Below are positions 35,738 through 46,326 of a stretch of DNA of 64,000 bases, one piece after another (positions within the stretch are counted from its first letter, which is position 1; each line of letters opens with the position of its first letter). The DNA lies in assembly GCF_030283145.1 (NCBI RefSeq), contig NZ_JASNWE010000002.1, forward strand, positions 1,364,001-1,428,000, given 5' to 3'. The stretch comes from Actinomadura xylanilytica. GTDB lineage: Bacteria > Actinomycetota > Actinomycetes > Streptosporangiales > Streptosporangiaceae. The notes below the pieces were generated by a model. The model was not told the origin of the DNA and made no database searches. It saw nothing but the letters and a program-made list of their open reading frames with translations. A program made the position numbers and the translations under genes.

Positions 35738-36367
35738 ATGCAGAGAACTCGTACCGTACTCGCCGGCACGGTGGCCGCAACGGTCTCGGCCGCCGTCGTG
35801 GCGTCCGTCGCCGCACCGGCCCCGGCGGGCGCCGCGCTGGTCTCGCCGACCGCGGCGACCGCGGCGACCGCGGCGGTCTCGCCGGTCTCGGCGGGCGAGG
35901 ATCCCTATCCCGACAGGCCGGACTTCCGGCTCCCGTTCGGCTGCGACGTGAAGGTCCTCGCGCAGACCTACGAGGGGCACGACACGACCGGCAAGAAGAT
36001 CGACATGTACCGGTACGGGATGACGACGGGCAGCCCGATCCGCGCGTCCGCCGACGGCGTGGTGCACGAGCTCTTCGCCCCCGGTGGCCTGGAGATCAGG
36101 CATGGCGAGGGGTGGTTCACCACCTACATGCACATGACCCGACGGGTGAAGGCGGGCACGAAGGTCAAGCGGCACCAGGTCATCGGCTACATGAGCGACG
36201 TCGGCGCCGAGGGCCGCCCGCACCTGCACTACGAGCAGCTCTACAACCCCGGGCACGACGACGCCGACAACGAGGACATGGTCAACGCGATCATCCAGGG
36301 CCGGGGCCCGATCAACATGCTCGACGAGACGCCGATCGAGAACTGGACGAGCACCAACTGCGTCTGA
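35738..36367 (+). CDS. Secreted M23 family metallopeptidase
   Basis: This 209-residue exported protein has a signal peptide (ending PAPAGA) and an M23/LytM-type zinc peptidase domain. Zinc ligands are His81 and Asp89 in GHDTTGKKIDMY and His164 in RPHLHYEQ, with His162 as catalytic partner. The intervening DGVVHELFAPGG and TYMHMTRRVKAGTKVKRHQV match the fold. M23 enzymes cut peptide cross-bridges in peptidoglycan or Gly-rich peptides. GGGGAGAGAG lies just before ATG 35738. The final residues NWTSTNCV pair a Cys with Cys69. Confidence 0.88.
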   Translation: MQRTRTVLAGTVAATVSAAVVASVAAPAPAGAALVSPTAATAATAAVSPVSAGEDPYPDRPDFRLPFGCDVKVLAQTYEGHDTTGKKIDMYRYGMTTGSPIRASADGVVHELFAPGGLEIRHGEGWFTTYMHMTRRVKAGTKVKRHQVIGYMSDVGAEGRPHLHYEQLYNPGHDDADNEDMVNAIIQGRGPINMLDETPIENWTSTNCV

Positions 36368-36625
36368 CGACGCCCTCGCGCGCCGCCGGCGGGGGCCGGT
36401 CGGGCGCGCACCTCCAACGGCGGTGTACGGGCTGTGTAGGGGCAGCCCGCGCACCGCACATTTGCGGCCGGGTGCGGCCGGATTCGGACGCAGGGCCGTA
36501 CGCCCTATGCGGCCCGGGACTTCTGCGCGCGGTGGCCGCGCCGGGGCCTCGTGCCGCACCGCCTCGACCCGGCCGCGCCGTTCGCCCGCGGTCCACAGCG
36601 GGTTGGCCAGGGAGAGGTAGAACCC

Positions 36626-37390
36626 TCAGAACTTGGTCTTGGGCCGCTCCTGCCGTACGCCGTCCACGAAGACGTCGACCTTCTCGTCGTAGAAGCAGAC
36701 GAGCCCGGTGACCTGCCGGCTCTCCTCCAGCGGCGCGCTGTAGGACCACGCCAGATCCTGGTGCACCCGGCCGCCCGCCCGGATCGACCAGTACTCCGCC
36801 CGGCCCTTGTAGGGGCACCCGGTCACGGTGTCGCTCGGCTCCAGCAGGTCCATCCGGACGTGCGTCTTCGGCAGGTAGTAGCGGACCGGCAGCCCCGTCT
36901 CGAACAGCAGGCGCGGGCTGCTCGACTCCGCCACCGTCACCCCCTCCACCTCGATCCGGACGTTCCGCGAGCTGGCCAGGATGTCGATCCGCGCGTACGG
37001 GCTCCGCGGGTGGACGAACACCTCCTCGTCCTCCTCGAACCACGCGTCCATCGCGTCCCAGTCGATCCGGACGAGGCCGCGCAGCTCCTCGACCGGCGAG
37101 TCCTCGTACCGGACGGCCGCGCCCGGGGCCGTGGCCCCGTCCACCTTCACCGTGTGGACGGACGCGTCGCCCCGGGCCGGCGAATGCTCGCCCGGCCCGT
37201 CCGGCACGAGGTCCGCCCGCACGTCGGCCACCGGGAAGTAGTAGGTGGGGTAGTAGGGGATCTCCCAGACGAGCGACGGCCGAACCGTGTCGGCCACCAG
37301 CCGGCCGCCCAGATACGCCCGCACCCGCTTGGCGCTCTGCTCGATCTTCACGTGCGTCCGCTGTGCTGCATTGTCCTGTTGTGGGCCCAT
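36626..37390 (-). CDS. Tandem DUF427 domain protein
   Basis: This 254-residue protein has two DUF427 domains. The first is degenerate (residues about 18-115: VRAYLGGRLVADTVRPSLVW with PYYPTYYFPVADV). The second is canonical (about 140-245: VRIEVEGVTVAESSSPRLLF, RYYLPKTHVRMDLL, TGCPYKGRAEYWS, VTGLVCFYDEKVDVFVDG). DUF427 is a small beta fold of unknown function found in bacteria and fungi. There are no membrane segments or signal. It converges on the M23 peptidase gene and diverges from the efflux operon. Confidence 0.9.
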   Translation of the reverse strand: MGPQQDNAAQRTHVKIEQSAKRVRAYLGGRLVADTVRPSLVWEIPYYPTYYFPVADVRADLVPDGPGEHSPARGDASVHTVKVDGATAPGAAVRYEDSPVEELRGLVRIDWDAMDAWFEEDEEVFVHPRSPYARIDILASSRNVRIEVEGVTVAESSSPRLLFETGLPVRYYLPKTHVRMDLLEPSDTVTGCPYKGRAEYWSIRAGGRVHQDLAWSYSAPLEESRQVTGLVCFYDEKVDVFVDGVRQERPKTKF

Positions 37391-37524
37391 GTCCGGGGAA
37401 ACACCCCCCTCGCCGGACCTATTTCAGGCCCGAGGGACGTCGGGCCGCCGCGCCCTCCCGCTCTCTCATGGAAATCTCAGACTCGGCTCAGGAGAGGTCA
37501 AGACGGGTCCACCAGCCTCTCCTC

Positions 37525-38733
37525 ATGAACCGGCCGTCCCCACGTCGCTCTCTGCTGGTCAACGGCACGCTCGGCGTGCTGCTCGCCGGCGGTGCGGGTC
37601 TCGGGTACCTCACTCTCGCGGGCGGCGGCGACGATGCCGCCGCGGCCACCCGGACCGCCCAGGTCGCGCGCGGCACCGTGGTCTCCTCCGTGTCGGCCTC
37701 CGGCTCGGTGGCGAGCCGCCGCAGCCGGTCGCTCTCGTTCGACGCCTCCGGCACCGTCGCCAAGATCTACGTCAAGGCCGGTGAAAAGGTCTCCGCGGGC
37801 GAGTCGCTGGCGCGGCTGGACCAGACCGAGGCGCTGGAGGAGCTCACGGCGGCCAAGGCGAACCTGGCCGTCGCGGCGCAGAAGGACACCTCCACCGATC
37901 AGGGATACGCCGAGTACGTCAAGGTGAAGAACTCCTACAACGCCGCCGTCCGTAAGGTCTCCGGGACGGTGCTCAAAGCGCCGTTCTCCGCGACCGTGAC
38001 CAGCGTCAACGGGACGGTCGGCGGCTCGTCGAGCGGTTCGGGGTCGTCGCCGTCCGGGACGTCCGCGTCCGGGGCGTCCGGCTCGGGAGGGGCGGGGGTC
38101 TCCGGGGCGTCGGGCTCCTCCTCGTCCTCGTCGTCGTCCGGATCGGGCTTCATCGAACTCGCCGACACCGGCCGGCTCCAGGTCGAGGGGCAGTTCACCG
38201 AGGCCGACACCACCCGGCTCAAGGTCGGCCAGTCCGCCTCGGTGACCTTCGACGCGCTCACCGGCAAGACCGCCACCGGCACGATCACCGGCATCGGCGC
38301 CACCCCGACGACCACCGACAACGTGGTGAAGTTCGCCGCGCAGATCGGCCTCACCGGCGTCCCGTCCGGCGTCCGGATCGGCCAGACCGCCACCGTGGAG
38401 ATCACCGTGGCGAAGGCGTCCGACGTGCTCTACGTGCCCACCGCCGCCGTCCGCACCGCGGGCGGGCAGAGCACGGTCACCGTCGTCCGCGCGGGCGAGC
38501 GGCAGCAGGTCCAGGTGGAGACCGGCGTCAAGGGCGACCAGGGCACCGAGATCAAATCCGGGGTCCAGGAGGGCGACCAGATCGCGCTCACGACCACGAC
38601 GGGCTCCGGCACCAAGACGGGCGGCACCAAGACGGGCGGTACCAGGACGGGCGGCGGCATGCCCGGCGGTGGCGGCGGTATGCCGGGCGGTGGGATGCCC
38701 GGCGGCGGCGGCCCCGGCGGAGGCCGACGATGA
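37525..38733 (+). CDS. MacA/HlyD-like periplasmic adaptor subunit of efflux ABC transporter
   Basis: This 402-residue membrane-anchored adaptor has an N-terminal segment (GTLGVLLAGGAGLGYLTLA) and a lipoyl/barrel-sandwich half (VVSSVSASGSVASRRSRSLS, then GTVAKIYVKAGEKVSAGESL). A short helical hairpin, a long Ser/Gly-rich insertion and beta-barrel domains (FTEADTTRLKVGQSASVTF; VLYVPTAAVRTAGGQSTVTV) follow. The C-terminus is a Gly/Met/Pro tail. The start at ATG 37525 lies before the basic-hydrophobic anchor. The stop overlaps the ATPase start (ATGA), so it is translationally coupled. Gram-positive adaptors of this type work with a MacB-like pump without an outer-membrane channel; the substrate is unknown. 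Confidence 0.9.
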   Translation: MNRPSPRRSLLVNGTLGVLLAGGAGLGYLTLAGGGDDAAAATRTAQVARGTVVSSVSASGSVASRRSRSLSFDASGTVAKIYVKAGEKVSAGESLARLDQTEALEELTAAKANLAVAAQKDTSTDQGYAEYVKVKNSYNAAVRKVSGTVLKAPFSATVTSVNGTVGGSSSGSGSSPSGTSASGASGSGGAGVSGASGSSSSSSSSGSGFIELADTGRLQVEGQFTEADTTRLKVGQSASVTFDALTGKTATGTITGIGATPTTTDNVVKFAAQIGLTGVPSGVRIGQTATVEITVAKASDVLYVPTAAVRTAGGQSTVTVVRAGERQQVQVETGVKGDQGTEIKSGVQEGDQIALTTTTGSGTKTGGTKTGGTRTGGGMPGGGGGMPGGGMPGGGGPGGGRR

Positions 38734-39454
38734 CCTCACCGCCGGTCCTCGATATCCGTGCGGTGACCAAGGTCTACGGCGAAGGTGACACCGCCGTGCA
38801 CGCGCTGCGCGGCATCACCCTCACCGTGGAGCGCGGCGACTACGTGGCGATCATGGGGGCGTCCGGCTCCGGCAAGTCCACGCTGATGAACATCATCGGC
38901 TGCCTGGACGTCCCGAGCGCCGGTCACTACCTCCTGGACGGCACCGACGTCCGCGGCCTGGACGAGCGCCGCCTGGCGATCCTGCGCAACCGCCGCATCG
39001 GGTTCGTCTTCCAGTCGTTCAATCTGATCCCCCGGATGAGCGCGCAGGCCAACGTGGAACTGCCGCTCGCCTACGGCGGGGTGCGCGGCGCCGACCGGCG
39101 CCGCCGCGCGCTCGCCGCGCTGGGCGAGGTGGGCCTCGCCGACCGGACCCGGCACGAGCCGAACGAGCTGTCCGGAGGACAGCAGCAGCGGGTCGCCGTG
39201 GCCCGCGCGCTGGTCACCGCCCCGACGCTGCTGCTGGCCGACGAGCCGACCGGCGCCCTGGACAGCGCGTCCACCGCCGACATGCTGGGCCTGTTCGACC
39301 GCCTCAGCCGCAGCGGCCGGACCATCGTCCTGATCACCCACGAGGACGACGTCGCCGCGCACGCCCAGCGCCTGGTCCGGCTCGTGGACGGCCGCGTCGT
39401 CGAGGACCGCAGGCGGACCACGGGCGCGCGGCACCGGATGCCGGAGGGCGCCCG

Positions 39455-39458
<4 letters not shown>
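38730..39458 (+). CDS. MacB-like efflux ABC transporter ATP-binding protein
   Basis: This 242-residue ATPase has Walker A GASGSGKSTLMNIIG, Q-loop FVFQSFNLIPRMS, signature LSGGQQQRVAVARAL, Walker B LLLADEPTGALDS and H-loop THEDDVA. It begins AVTKVYGEGDTAVHALRGIT, which is typical of the MacB/LolD group. It overlaps the adaptor by four bases and the permease by four bases (GTGA), so the three proteins are made in fixed ratio. Confidence 0.95.
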
Positions 39459-40712
<1,254 letters not shown>

Positions 40713-40720
<8 letters not shown>

Positions 40721-41450
40721 GAAGGAGACCCGCGTGACCGCCCCCCACCCCACCGCCTCAGGCCGCGTCGGCTCATCGCCGCCCGACGAGCCTGGTCCAG
40801 GCTCCACCTCCGATGCGGCCGATCTCCTGGCGACCTCACCCTTCGAGGGGGACCTCGATGCCGAGCTGGCGGCGCCGCCCCGGCAACGGGTGTTGCCCGG
40901 CCCGACGCTCTACCTCGTCGCCGGGCTCATCCTGGTCGCCGGATTCATCGGCGGAGTACAGGCGCAGAAGTGGAGATCCGACGGTGGCGGTTCCGAGCCC
41001 AGGTCCGGCGCCCCCGGCGGCATGACCGCTGCCGGCGGCTACGGCCGTGCGGGCGGCTACGGCGGAGTCCCCGGAGGCGGCGCCGCCCCAGAAGGCGGAG
41101 CCATGCCCGGAGGCGGAGGAGCACCCGGGGGCGGGGGAGCATCCGGAGGCGGAGGAATACCGGGCGCGGGGGGCGCACCTGACAACGGCGCCGCCGGCGC
41201 CGGCGGCGGCGGGATGACGGTCGGGACCGTCACCAAGATCGAGGGAAACACGGTCTACCTCCGTACCTCGTCGGGCCAGACCGTCACGGTCAAGACCAGC
41301 GGCTCCACCAAGATCCGCGTCACCAAGGCGGGCACGGTGAAGGACCTCTCCTCGGGAGCGGGCCTCGTCGTGAGCGGGACCACGGCCGAGGACGGCTCCG
41401 TCATCGCGACCGCCATCGGCGAGGGCACCCGGCCCGGCCGCGGAAACTGA
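40713..41450 (+). CDS. Membrane-anchored Gly-rich protein with DUF5666-like domain
   Basis: This 245-residue protein has a cytoplasmic N-terminal stretch, one membrane helix (TLYLVAGLILVAGFIGGVQA) and a long Gly/Ala/Pro low-complexity linker. A C-terminal small beta domain follows (MTVGTVTKIEGNTVYLRTSS, TVKTSGSTKIRVTKAGTVKD, GAGLVVSGTTAEDGSVIATA), resembling DUF5666. It is translationally coupled to the permease gene by an eight-base overlap. A role as accessory to the pump or in sensing its load is suggested only by position. Confidence 0.78.
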
Positions 41451-41467
41451 TCAGGAAGGGCGAGCCG

Positions 41468-41971
41468 ATGAGGGTTTCCACACGCGCAGGCCGCGCGCTG
41501 AGCGGTGCCGGCATCGTGGGGGCGCTGCTGTGCTGCGCGGCATGCGGGAACGCGGGCGACACGGCCAAGGCCGCGCGATCCGCTCCGGCGGACCCGATGG
41601 CGGCCTTCCAAGCGTGCATGGAGAAACAGGGCGTGAAGATGCCCGAGCGCGGCAGTCGCGGCGCCACCCCGCCCAGCGGAGCACCCTCGGCCCGCCCCAG
41701 CGGACCGCCTTCGGCCCGCCCCAGTGGCGCGCCGTCCGGCCGTCCCAGCGGAGCACCGACGGACCGCGCCAGCGGAGCGCCTTCGGATCGTCCCAGTGGT
41801 GCGCCGTCCGGCCCCCCGAGCGGCCGGCCGTCCCGGTCGGCGGCCGAGCAGAAGGCGATGACGGCGTGCTCGTCGCTGGCTCCGCAACGAGGACAGGGCG
41901 GCCCAGGTAGCGGCCCGCCCGGCGAGAGGCCGAGCGGTCAGCCGAGCGGCGGTGCGTCCACCGGCTCCTGA
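41468..41971 (+). CDS. Small lipoprotein with Ser-Gly-Ala-Pro repeats
   Basis: This 167-residue exported lipoprotein has signal and lipobox LCCAAC, with the lipidated Cys at 26. The mature part has two short conserved-looking segments (DPMAAFQACMEKQGVKMPE and AEQKAMTACSSLAPQ, one Cys each). They flank about ten tandem PSGAPS-type units, several copied closely at DNA level. The AFQACMEKQGV pattern occurs in actinobacterial lipoproteins next to MacB-like pumps. It follows the DUF5666-like gene by 17 bases and is probably the last gene of the efflux operon. Confidence 0.75.
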   Translation: MRVSTRAGRALSGAGIVGALLCCAACGNAGDTAKAARSAPADPMAAFQACMEKQGVKMPERGSRGATPPSGAPSARPSGPPSARPSGAPSGRPSGAPTDRASGAPSDRPSGAPSGPPSGRPSRSAAEQKAMTACSSLAPQRGQGGPGSGPPGERPSGQPSGGASTGS

Positions 41972-42219
41972 TCCGTCCAGAGACCGGGCGGTCCCCACAG
42001 CCGCCCATACGCGCGTGACGCAAGCCCCCTTGCCAACCCACGCGCGCAACCTCACCCACCCATCCCATCGCCCGCCCGCCGCGCTGCCGATCGTGCACCT
42101 GCCGGGGACTCATGTCCGAGAGTGCGTTGGTGGGGAGGTGAGGCGGGCGAGGTGCCGCCCACCTCACCCTCGGCGTTCGTCGCTGGACGGCGGTGCGGCA
42201 GGGACCCGCGGGGGGACGG

Positions 42220-43707
42220 CTATGCGGTCGGCGCTTCGGCCGCGGGCTTGCGGCGCGAGAGGGTCAGGACGGGGACCAGTGCCAGCAACATGATCGCGGC
42301 GGCCCATCCGAACGTGTGCGTGAACGCGGTGGTCAGCAGGGTTGGGGTCGGTGCGGTGTGGTCTGCGGCGGCCTCCTTCAGATTGCCGCTCGCCCCCGGG
42401 ATCTCGGCGCGGATCGCCAGTTGCAGGACGACGGCCAGCGCGGCCGTGCCGAACGAGCTGCCGACCCGGATCAGGATGTTGGCGCCGGTGGTCGCCGCCG
42501 GCATCGAGGTGCGGGGGAGGCCCTGGTAGCTCGCGGCCATCAGGGACGGGGCGACCAAGCCGTGCCCGATGCCGATGACCAGGGTCGCTCCCATGAGCAC
42601 AAGGCGTCCGGTCGACGCCTCGACGAAGCTGAGCAGGACCGTGCCGGCGAGCACGATCGCGATGCCCCCGGCAGCGACCCAGCGGGCGCCGTACCGGTCG
42701 GTCAGCCGTCCTGCGAGCAGCATCGTGACCATGGCGCCGAGCCCCAGCGGGGCCAGCAGCCAGCCGGACTCCAGCGCCGAATCGCCCCGGACGATCCCGG
42801 CGAACAGCGGGATGAGGATCATCAACCCGAACAGGGACGCGCTGTAGAGGAAGAACCCGCCGGTCGCGGTGGTGAACGACCGGGTGTGCAGCAGCCGCAG
42901 GTCGATCAGCGCGTCGGAACCCTTGCGCAGTGCGTGGACGACGAAGGCGGCCACCAGCACCGCGCCGCCGACGGCGCTGACCAGGAAGCGGGGGCCGGAC
43001 AGGTCGGCGCCGTTCCCGGCCTCCGACAGTCCGTACACCATGGCGGCGACGCCCGGTGAGAGCAGCACCATGCCGACGACGTCCAGGCGGGCGGAGGAGT
43101 CGCGCTCGGTGTCGCGCGGCAGCAACCGGACGGCGGTCAGCAGGGCCACCGCGCAGAACGGGATGTTGACGTAGAACAGCCAGCGCCAGCTCAGGTTGTC
43201 GACGATCACTCCGCCCAGCAGTGGGCCGAGCACCGGCGCGAGCATCGCGGGGACCGAGACGATGCTCATCACGCGGCCCATCCGGTCGGGGCCGGCCGCG
43301 CGGGCCAGCATGGTCTGCCCGACCGGCATCAGCATGCCGCCGCCGAGCCCCTGGAGCGCGCGGAACGCGATCAGCGAGGGCACCGACCAGGCGAGCCCGC
43401 ACAGTAGGGAGCCCGCGATGAACAGGCAGAGCGACGTCAGCCACATCGTGCGGGAGCCGAACCGCCGCACCGACCAGCCGGTCAGGGGGATCGCCACGGA
43501 CAGGGCGAGCGTGTAGCCGGTCACCACCCACTGGATGGTCGACAGCGAGGTGTCGAAGTCCTTTCCGAGGGTGTTGACCGCGACGTTCACGATCGTGGTG
43601 TCGAGGACGGTCATGATCGTGCCGAGGACGACGACGATCGCCAGGCGCTTCAGGTGCGGGTCGGTCCCAGCCCGGACGGCCGGGGCCTGGGTCTCTGCGG
43701 TGGTCAT
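42220..43707 (-). CDS. DHA2 family (EmrB/QacA-like) MFS drug exporter
   Basis: This 495-residue protein has about fourteen membrane helices and proton-coupled export motifs. Motif D1-like VVLGTIMTVLDTTIVNVAVN lies in helix 1, motif A-like GWSVRRFGSRTMWL follows helix 2, RALQGLGGGMLMPVGQTMLA lies in helix 4, and motif C-like PVLGPLLGGVIVD in helix 5. The ATG at 43707 is chosen because the family N-terminus begins shortly before helix 1. It is divergent from a TetR regulator, and the gap holds five evenly spaced operator-like repeats. A drug or metabolite efflux role induced by ligand release of TetR is the natural reading. Confidence 0.93.
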   Translation of the reverse strand: MTTAETQAPAVRAGTDPHLKRLAIVVVLGTIMTVLDTTIVNVAVNTLGKDFDTSLSTIQWVVTGYTLALSVAIPLTGWSVRRFGSRTMWLTSLCLFIAGSLLCGLAWSVPSLIAFRALQGLGGGMLMPVGQTMLARAAGPDRMGRVMSIVSVPAMLAPVLGPLLGGVIVDNLSWRWLFYVNIPFCAVALLTAVRLLPRDTERDSSARLDVVGMVLLSPGVAAMVYGLSEAGNGADLSGPRFLVSAVGGAVLVAAFVVHALRKGSDALIDLRLLHTRSFTTATGGFFLYSASLFGLMILIPLFAGIVRGDSALESGWLLAPLGLGAMVTMLLAGRLTDRYGARWVAAGGIAIVLAGTVLLSFVEASTGRLVLMGATLVIGIGHGLVAPSLMAASYQGLPRTSMPAATTGANILIRVGSSFGTAALAVVLQLAIRAEIPGASGNLKEAAADHTAPTPTLLTTAFTHTFGWAAAIMLLALVPVLTLSRRKPAAEAPTA

Positions 43708-43731
43708 CAAGCCGCCTTCCGGATCAGTGAA

Positions 43732-43828
43732 CGTACACCGTATCGGCATCACCGTACACCGTATCGCTTGATCCGTACAGTGTCTCGGTTCGGCGTACGC
43801 CGTATCGCCCACTCCGTACGCCGTATGG
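43732..43828. promoter_or_regulatory. Five-copy operator array between MFS exporter and TetR genes
   Basis: Five 14-base boxes of consensus CGTACrCCGTATCG start at 43732, 43753, 43774, 43794 and 43815. Boxes 1 and 2 are identical; box 3 is the weakest (CGTACAGTGTCTCG). Centre spacings are 21, 21, 20 and 21 bases, which is two helical turns, so all boxes face one side of the DNA. The array fills the space between the divergent starts at 43707 and 43842. It is the likely binding site of the TetR protein for repression of both genes. Confidence 0.88.
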
Positions 43829-43841
43829 GTACGATCGGGAT

Positions 43842-44567
43842 GTGCCTGGATCAGCGACCGGCGACCGTGGGGACCTGCCGGCGAGATACGACGTGTGGGA
43901 GCGCCCCCGCGGGGGTCGCCGTTCGAAGCTGTCGCGGGAGGCGATCGTCGCCGCCGCGATCAAGCTCGCCGACGCCGAGGGGATGGCGGCGGTGTCCATC
44001 CGCCGCGTGGCCGGTGAACTGGGCGTCCGCGCGATGAGCCTTTACGGGCATATCGACCGCAAGGAGGATCTGCTCGACCTCATGTACGACGAGGTCGCGG
44101 CCGACGTCCTGATCGAGGGGGAGTTGCCGTCCGACTGGCGCGAGGCGTTCCTCCAGATCACCCGCAGGGAGCGCGCGACCGGCCTGGAGCACCCGTGGAT
44201 GTTCCAGCTCGCCGGACGTTCGTCCAGGATCGGCCCGAACGGGCTGCGGCACGCCGACCAGTCGCTGCGGGCCGCGTCCAAGCTCACCGACGACCCGCGC
44301 AGCCAGATGGAGATCGTCATCACCATCGACCACTACATGCTCGGCGTCATGACCCAAGAGCAGCGGATCCGGGAGAGGGGCGTGCACGACCTGAAGGTCG
44401 TCGAACACAGCCTGCTGGAGCAGTCCTACGTCCGGGACCTTCTGGCGGGCGGCGAGTTCCCCTACCTCAGATCGGTCGTCGAGACCGGCGTCTACGGTGA
44501 GGACGACTTCGAGAAGGGGCTCAACTGGCTGCTGGACGGCATCGAGCGCGAGCACGCCGGAAGCTGA
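43842..44567 (+). CDS. TetR/AcrR family regulator with TetR-class C-terminal domain
   Basis: This 241-residue repressor has its HTH near residues 30-75 (LSREAIVAAAIKLADAEGMA, AVSIRRVAGELGVRAMSLYG, HIDRKEDLLDLMYDEV). The C-terminal domain fits the tetracycline-repressor type (ERATGLEHPWMFQLAGRSS and later helices). The start GTG 43842 is 14 bases beyond the last operator box, so the protein should regulate itself and the divergent DHA2 exporter. No clear ribosome site precedes the GTG, so the message may be leaderless. The ligand is unknown. Confidence 0.93.
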   Translation: MPGSATGDRGDLPARYDVWERPRGGRRSKLSREAIVAAAIKLADAEGMAAVSIRRVAGELGVRAMSLYGHIDRKEDLLDLMYDEVAADVLIEGELPSDWREAFLQITRRERATGLEHPWMFQLAGRSSRIGPNGLRHADQSLRAASKLTDDPRSQMEIVITIDHYMLGVMTQEQRIRERGVHDLKVVEHSLLEQSYVRDLLAGGEFPYLRSVVETGVYGEDDFEKGLNWLLDGIEREHAGS

Positions 44568-44643
44568 AGGCGCTGGCCCCGCACCCCGATGGGGACATAG
44601 CGTAGGCGCGGGCATACAGACAGCTACGACGAGATGGGGCCAA

Positions 44644-46158
44644 GTGCGGGCAGCGAGGTTCATCAGCGCGGTCGGGGCGCTCACATTGGCGGCGGCGTGC
44701 AGCGGCGGCGGTGGTGGCGGCAGTCGTACGCAGCAGCAGGCGGCCTCGTCCGACGCCAAATCCGGGATGGACGCCTTCTACCAGCAGAAGCCGACCTGGA
44801 AGGACTGCGGCGACGGATTCCAGTGCACGGCCGTCGAAGTCCCCCTCGACTACGCCAAACCGAACGGCTCCAGGCTCAAGCTGTCCCTCATCAGGCTGCC
44901 CGCGAGCGACCCCTCCAAGCGGGTCGGCTCCCTGTTCACCAACCCCGGCGGGCCTGGCGGTTCGGGCGTGGGGTTCGCCCGCAGCGTGGCCCGTACGTTC
45001 GGCGCCGACCTGCGCCGGCGCTTCGACATCGTCGGGTTCGACCCCCGCGGTGTCGGCGCCAGCGCCCCCGTCCGCTGCATGACCGGCCCCCAGCTCGACG
45101 CCTTCTTCGGCGCGGACTCGTCGCCCGACGACAAGAGGGAGGTCGACGCGTTCGCCGCGGAGAGCAAGGCGTACGCGCAGGCCTGCCAGGCGAAGGCCGC
45201 GCAGATGCTCCCGCACATGGGCACCGTCGACGCGTCCCACGACATCGACGTCCTCCGCGCCGCCGTGGGCGACCGGAAGCTCACCTACTACGGCGCCTCC
45301 TACGGCACCTACCTGGGCGCGCTCTACGCCGAGCAGTTCCCGAAGAACGTCCGCGCCCTGGTCCTCGACGGCGCGCTCGACCCCAAGGAGTCCTCGACCG
45401 GAACCCTGGTCGAGCAGTCGAAGGGCTTCGAGACCGCCTTCCGCGCGTTCGTCGCCGACTGCGTCAAGAGGACCTGCCCGCTCGGCACCACGGCCGGCGC
45501 CGCGAAGGCCAAGGTCGCCGACCTTCTCCGCAAGACGGACGAGACCCCCCTCACCAACACCCTCGACACCCGGAAGATCAACGAATCCTGGGTCACGATG
45601 GGCATCGCCACGGCCCTCTACGCCAAGGAGTCCTGGCCCGTCCTGCGGCAGGCGCTGGCCCAGGCCGTCCAGAACGGCGACGGCACCCTCCTCCTGCGCC
45701 TGGCCGACCAGATGGTCGAACGCGGGCCTGACGGCACCTACAGCAACCAGACCGACGCCAACATGGCGGTGAACTGCGTCGACAAGCCCAATCCGCCTGA
45801 CGCCGCCACCTACGGCACGTCCGCCGACGAGGCCAAGAGGAGCTCGCCGCTCTTCGGCCCGTTCGTCGTCTGGGGCGGCCTCCCCTGCGTCTACTGGCCC
45901 GTCCAGACCAAGCGGCGGCCCGAGCCCGTCACGGCCAAGGGCGCCGCGCCCATCCTGGTGATCGGCACCCTCCGCGACCCCGCCACGCCGTACAAGTGGG
46001 CCGAGAGCCTCGCCTCCCAGCTCGACTCCGGCGTCCTGCTCAGCCTGGACGGCGACGGCCACACGGCCTACCTCCAGGGCAACACCTGCATCACCCGGGC
46101 CACCGACCGCTACCTGACCACGGCCGAGCCGCCCAAGAACGGCACCCTCTGCCACTGA
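44644..46158 (+). CDS. Secreted alpha/beta hydrolase, S33 tripeptidyl-aminopeptidase-like lipoprotein
   Basis: This protein of about 504 residues has a lipoprotein signal (GALTLAAAC, lipidated Cys19). The S33/TAP fold follows, with TNPGGPGGSGVGFAR as the oxyanion loop, FDIVGFDPRGVGAS, the nucleophile elbow GASYG (Ser218), and a C-terminal TAP-type cap ending. Later blocks are LVIGTLRDPATPYKWAESL (Asp) and LDGDGHTAYLQGNTCI (His). Such enzymes release tripeptides from extracellular proteins or hydrolyse esters and amides. GTG 44644 is preferred because the signal begins RAARFIS. It lies 76 bases after the TetR gene and 53 before tRNA-Thr. Confidence 0.92.
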   Translation: MRAARFISAVGALTLAAACSGGGGGGSRTQQQAASSDAKSGMDAFYQQKPTWKDCGDGFQCTAVEVPLDYAKPNGSRLKLSLIRLPASDPSKRVGSLFTNPGGPGGSGVGFARSVARTFGADLRRRFDIVGFDPRGVGASAPVRCMTGPQLDAFFGADSSPDDKREVDAFAAESKAYAQACQAKAAQMLPHMGTVDASHDIDVLRAAVGDRKLTYYGASYGTYLGALYAEQFPKNVRALVLDGALDPKESSTGTLVEQSKGFETAFRAFVADCVKRTCPLGTTAGAAKAKVADLLRKTDETPLTNTLDTRKINESWVTMGIATALYAKESWPVLRQALAQAVQNGDGTLLLRLADQMVERGPDGTYSNQTDANMAVNCVDKPNPPDAATYGTSADEAKRSSPLFGPFVVWGGLPCVYWPVQTKRRPEPVTAKGAAPILVIGTLRDPATPYKWAESLASQLDSGVLLSLDGDGHTAYLQGNTCITRATDRYLTTAEPPKNGTLCH

Positions 46159-46211
46159 TGCACGCACTGCCCGGGACCCGGTAGACTTCATCCCGCCGTG
46201 CCCCACGGCAG

Positions 46212-46287
46212 GCCGCCTTAGCTCAGTCGGTAGAGCGATTCACTCGTAATGAATAGGTCAACGGTTCGATTCCGTTAGGCGGCTCCA
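46212..46287 (+). tRNA. tRNA-Thr (anticodon CGT)
   Basis: The acceptor stem is GCCGCCT with AGGCGGC, and the D-arm contains TAGCTCAGTCGGTAGAGC. The anticodon stem ATTCA/TGAAT has loop CTCGTAA, giving CGT, and the T-arm is ACGG-TTCGATT-CCGT. Discriminator T is followed by an encoded CCA (46285-46287). It reads threonine ACG codons. Confidence 0.97.
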
Positions 46288-46293
46288 CCTCAG

Positions 46294-46326
46294 AGGCCCC
46301 TTGCGATCACTCGCAAGGGGCCTTTG
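46294..46326 (+). terminator. Rho-independent terminator of tRNA-Thr
   Basis: A perfect 12-bp stem (AGGCCCCTTGCG at 46294-46305 and CGCAAGGGGCCT at 46312-46323) with a six-base loop and a short T tract starts seven bases after the tRNA CCA. Confidence 0.9.

Noticed and set aside
41057..41251. Gly/Pro-rich tandem units in the efflux operon as a CRISPR-like array
   Set aside because: The units are contiguous in-frame amino-acid repeats without spacers; no CRISPR array or cas gene is present anywhere in the window.
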